The position numbers and the translations under genes were made by a program. A DNA stretch of 5,455 nt from Candidatus Iainarchaeum sp. (GTDB taxonomy: Archaea > Iainarchaeota > Iainarchaeia > Iainarchaeales > JAAZKV01): NCBI GenBank assembly GCA_026397035.1, contig JAPLVQ010000076.1, forward strand, positions 6,075 to 11,529, given 5' to 3'. Under the pieces are notes generated by a model, which saw only the letters and a list, made by a program, of their open reading frames with translations, searched no databases and had not been told where the DNA came from. Positions within the stretch are counted from its first letter, which is position 1. Every line of letters starts with the position of its first letter. Positions 3,327 to 5,455 of the stretch are shown here, in pieces.

Positions 3327-5378
3327 ATGATAACTTCCCTCACCCTAAAAAACTGGAGAACACATGCCGAAACAGTGCTTGAATTTGGAAAAGGAACTAA
3401 TGTGATTGTCGGAGTAATGGGAAGCGGAAAAAGCTCGATAGTGAACGCAATAAGCTACGCTTTATTTGGAACATTCCCTGCAGTAAAAGGCAGAAGCGTA
3501 ACTCTTGAAGAAATAATAATGAATAAACCGAATTCGCAAAGCAGGGCGGAAATCACACTTGACTTTGAGCAAGGAGGGGTAAAGTATAAAGTAGAAAGAA
3601 TAATAAAACGAGACGGAACCAATGAAGCGAAATTATACGGGAATGCCAGACTAATTGCGGGACCCAAACAAAAAGATGTTAATGAAAAGGTTGAGAATTT
3701 ACTGGGATTGAATTATGAACTTTTCAGCAGAGCAGTATATTCGGAACAAAACGAAATGGATTTCTTTTTAAAACTTACTCCAAGCGCACGCAAAATAAAG
3801 TTTGATGAACTATTAGAACTTGCTAAATATGAAGAAGCGCGCAAAAACTCTGTAACACTCCAAAACGAACTTGCCAAAGAAAATAAACAAAGAAAGGAAT
3901 TTATTGAACAACAGAAAAAAACAATCCAAAGCCATGAAGAAGAGAAATTACAAAAGCAAATTGCTGAAGAAAAAGCAGAAATTGCTCTGCTTGAAAAAGA
4001 AATTCTTAAAGTTAGAAAGGAAGTTTTGAGTATTGAAACGGAGTTCAAAGTACTCGCGGAAAAAGAAAGACAAAATAAACTGCTTGAAGACCAAATACTT
4101 AAGCTAAATTTCAGAATTGAATCGCTTAAATTAGATGTATCCAAAAGTGACAAGATTACTATTGAGGAAGTGCTTAAAAGAATTGAAAAACTCAAAACAG
4201 AAGTTATTCTTATTAAAGAAAAAACTGCACATAAGGAGAAAGAATATAAAGAAAATGATTTAGAGTCTAAAAAAGCGAGCGAAGAGACGCGAGTTTTTGA
4301 ATATGAAAAGAAAAAACTACTTGCTGAAGAAACAGGTATAATTGGGCTAAAAGGAAAGTGCCCCACATGCCAACAAGAACTAACTGAAGAACACAAAAAA
4401 AGCCTGAGAAACGAAATTACGGCTAAAGTTAAGGAACTTGAAGTAAAAATTAAAGAAACTGAGCAGAGGAAAAAGAATTTTTCTGAAAAAGCACGAAGCG
4501 CGGAAAAAGAAAAAGAAGAAATGCAAAAAGAAACGGATGAAAAAAGCCGCGAAGTTTATAAACTTGAAGCGGCGCAAAAACAAGCACTTGAAATCAAAGA
4601 GAAGAAAAAACAATTAAAGATATTTGAAGAAGAATTACCAAAAACAAAAAAACAACTACTTGAAGTCGGATTTGATAAGAAGAAACTTGAAATTACGCGA
4701 GAAGAGATTTATGCGAAAAAATCTAGTGCCAGCGTTTCTGAATCCAGAATAAAATCAAAACTGGAATTGAAAAAGAGTTATGAAAATACGCTTGAAAAAA
4801 TCGGACTAATAAGAAAAACTATTGAAGAAAATGGAAAACTGGTTACTGGCTATGATGAAGCTGTGAAGAATATAGGAATATTCGCTAACTGCCTAGTTGC
4901 AACCCAAATAGAATTACGAACCTCAATGATTGAAACCATTAATAACGCAATGAGCACAATATGGCAAGCAATTTATCCTTACAAAGATTTTATTGATGCT
5001 AAATTAAGCATTGTCTCGGACGGGTATGATTTAGAAGTACTAACAAGAAACAATCAATGGGTAAGAGTAGAAGGAATATTATCAGGAGGAGAAAGAAGCG
5101 CCGCCGCTTTATGCATCAGAATCGCTTTTGCGCTCGTACTGACTAAGAAATTATCCATGCTCATACTTGATGAACCAACACACAACCTTGATTCAAACGC
5201 TGTTTTAAAATTAAGCGAAATGCTGCGAGAAGAGTTACCACGCCTAGTAGAACAAATATTTGTAATAACCCATGACAAAGAACTTGAGAGCGCAGCATCA
5301 AGCAACTTGTATTTACTAAGCAGGAACAAGAATAATGACGAAGCGACAAAAGTTGATTTACTGGAAACTACCCACTAA
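3327..5378 (+). CDS. rad50: DNA double-strand break repair ATPase Rad50
   Basis: ABC-type ATPase that partners the Mre11 nuclease to tether and process DNA ends. At 683 residues it is short for an archaeal Rad50 (often about 850-900), mainly through a shorter coiled coil. In order: the N-terminal lobe with Walker A GVMGSGKSS (29-37) and Q-loop Gln141 in YSEQNEMDFF. Then a charged coiled coil from about 160 to 340, the zinc-hook motif C345-P-T-C348 followed by QQEL, and the return coil to about 505. The C-terminal lobe carries signature LSGGERS (585-591), Walker B LILDEP (612-617) with catalytic E616, D-loop NLD (620-622) and switch His649 in ITHDKE. All ATPase motifs are present. The Walker A Asn usual in this family (GxNGSGKS) is Met31 here. 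The central hook and DNA-repair-type signature favour Rad50 over SMC, which is longer and lacks the CxxC. No mre11 is visible alongside. Confidence 0.96.
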   Translation: MITSLTLKNWRTHAETVLEFGKGTNVIVGVMGSGKSSIVNAISYALFGTFPAVKGRSVTLEEIIMNKPNSQSRAEITLDFEQGGVKYKVERIIKRDGTNEAKLYGNARLIAGPKQKDVNEKVENLLGLNYELFSRAVYSEQNEMDFFLKLTPSARKIKFDELLELAKYEEARKNSVTLQNELAKENKQRKEFIEQQKKTIQSHEEEKLQKQIAEEKAEIALLEKEILKVRKEVLSIETEFKVLAEKERQNKLLEDQILKLNFRIESLKLDVSKSDKITIEEVLKRIEKLKTEVILIKEKTAHKEKEYKENDLESKKASEETRVFEYEKKKLLAEETGIIGLKGKCPTCQQELTEEHKKSLRNEITAKVKELEVKIKETEQRKKNFSEKARSAEKEKEEMQKETDEKSREVYKLEAAQKQALEIKEKKKQLKIFEEELPKTKKQLLEVGFDKKKLEITREEIYAKKSSASVSESRIKSKLELKKSYENTLEKIGLIRKTIEENGKLVTGYDEAVKNIGIFANCLVATQIELRTSMIETINNAMSTIWQAIYPYKDFIDAKLSIVSDGYDLEVLTRNNQWVRVEGILSGGERSAAALCIRIAFALVLTKKLSMLILDEPTHNLDSNAVLKLSEMLREELPRLVEQIFVITHDKELESAASSNLYLLSRNKNNDEATKVDLLETTH

Positions 5379-5383
5379 GAAAG

Positions 5384-5391
5384 TTTAAGTA
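5384..5391 (+). promoter_or_regulatory. Candidate TATA element for the gene at the right edge
   Basis: TTTAAGTA is centred some 28 bases before ATG 5415, the distance expected for a leaderless archaeal message. No ribosome-binding motif precedes that ATG. Confidence 0.4.
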
Positions 5392-5414
5392 TTACGAAAC
5401 GTATTAGCTTTTGT

Positions 5415-5455
5415 ATGAAAAAAGCGAGAAAGACTTTTAGAATATTTGAAGCTGG
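5415..5455 (+). CDS. Start of an unidentified gene (3' partial)
   Basis: ATG 5415 opens a frame reading MKKARKTFRIFEAG and running off the window. Only about 14 codons are visible, with a basic N-terminus and no recognisable motif. Support comes from the TATA-like element at leaderless distance, the position just after rad50 with a 36-base gap, and the absence of stops. A repair partner such as mre11 cannot be claimed or excluded from this length. Confidence 0.4.
   Translation, partial: MKKARKTFRIFEA

Noticed and set aside
3713..4396. Long Ser/Phe-rich minus-strand frame
   Set aside because: It is the antisense shadow of the Lys/Glu-rich Rad50 coiled coil.
1..5455. CRISPR array, insertion sequence, toxin-antitoxin or other defence module
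   Set aside because: No regular repeats, terminal inverted repeats, transposase or toxin-like frames are visible. The content is housekeeping.

Overview
The window reads as an AT-rich, gene-dense archaeal chromosome segment. Four things support this. The archaeal class I CCA-adding enzyme, elongation factor 1-beta and a Rad50 with a CxxC zinc hook are all present. A tRNA-Arg is interrupted at 37/38 by a tiny intron that folds into a textbook bulge-helix-bulge. Several starts are preceded by the archaeal GGTGA ribosome-binding motif. TATA-like boxes sit at archaeal distances from starts. The compact genes and short spacers would suit a small-genome (DPANN-like) archaeon, but that lineage is inference only.

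Layout. (1) Positions 1-1784, plus strand: a tight three-gene run. It holds the C-terminal three-quarters of cca (5' end outside the window), a diverged isochorismatase-like cysteine hydrolase, and a DUF1653 protein. (2) 1803-2309, minus strand: a small FMN nitroreductase converging on that run. (3) 2325-2765: the only substantial non-coding stretch. It contains a candidate nitroreductase promoter with a direct repeat, two strong adjacent stem-loops of unknown role, the intron-containing tRNA-Arg(UCG) on the minus strand, and a divergent promoter. (4) 2766-3241, plus strand: a 51-residue double zinc-ribbon protein followed by elongation factor aEF-1 beta, a translation pair. (5) 3327-5378, plus strand: a compact Rad50. 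(6) 5415 to the end: the first codons of a further gene with a leaderless-type promoter.

Functionally the window is mostly information processing. CCA-adding enzyme finishes tRNAs; the tRNA-Arg here has no encoded CCA, so it is one of its clients. The zinc ribbon and aEF-1 beta serve translation, and Rad50 serves double-strand break repair. No Mre11, HerA or NurA gene is visible beside rad50.

I see no defence system, mobile element or CRISPR array. The points most worth a second look are the tRNA intron, the unexplained paired stem-loops at 2502-2557, the Asp-to-His change in the isochorismatase-like protein, and the Asn-to-Met change in the Rad50 Walker A motif.
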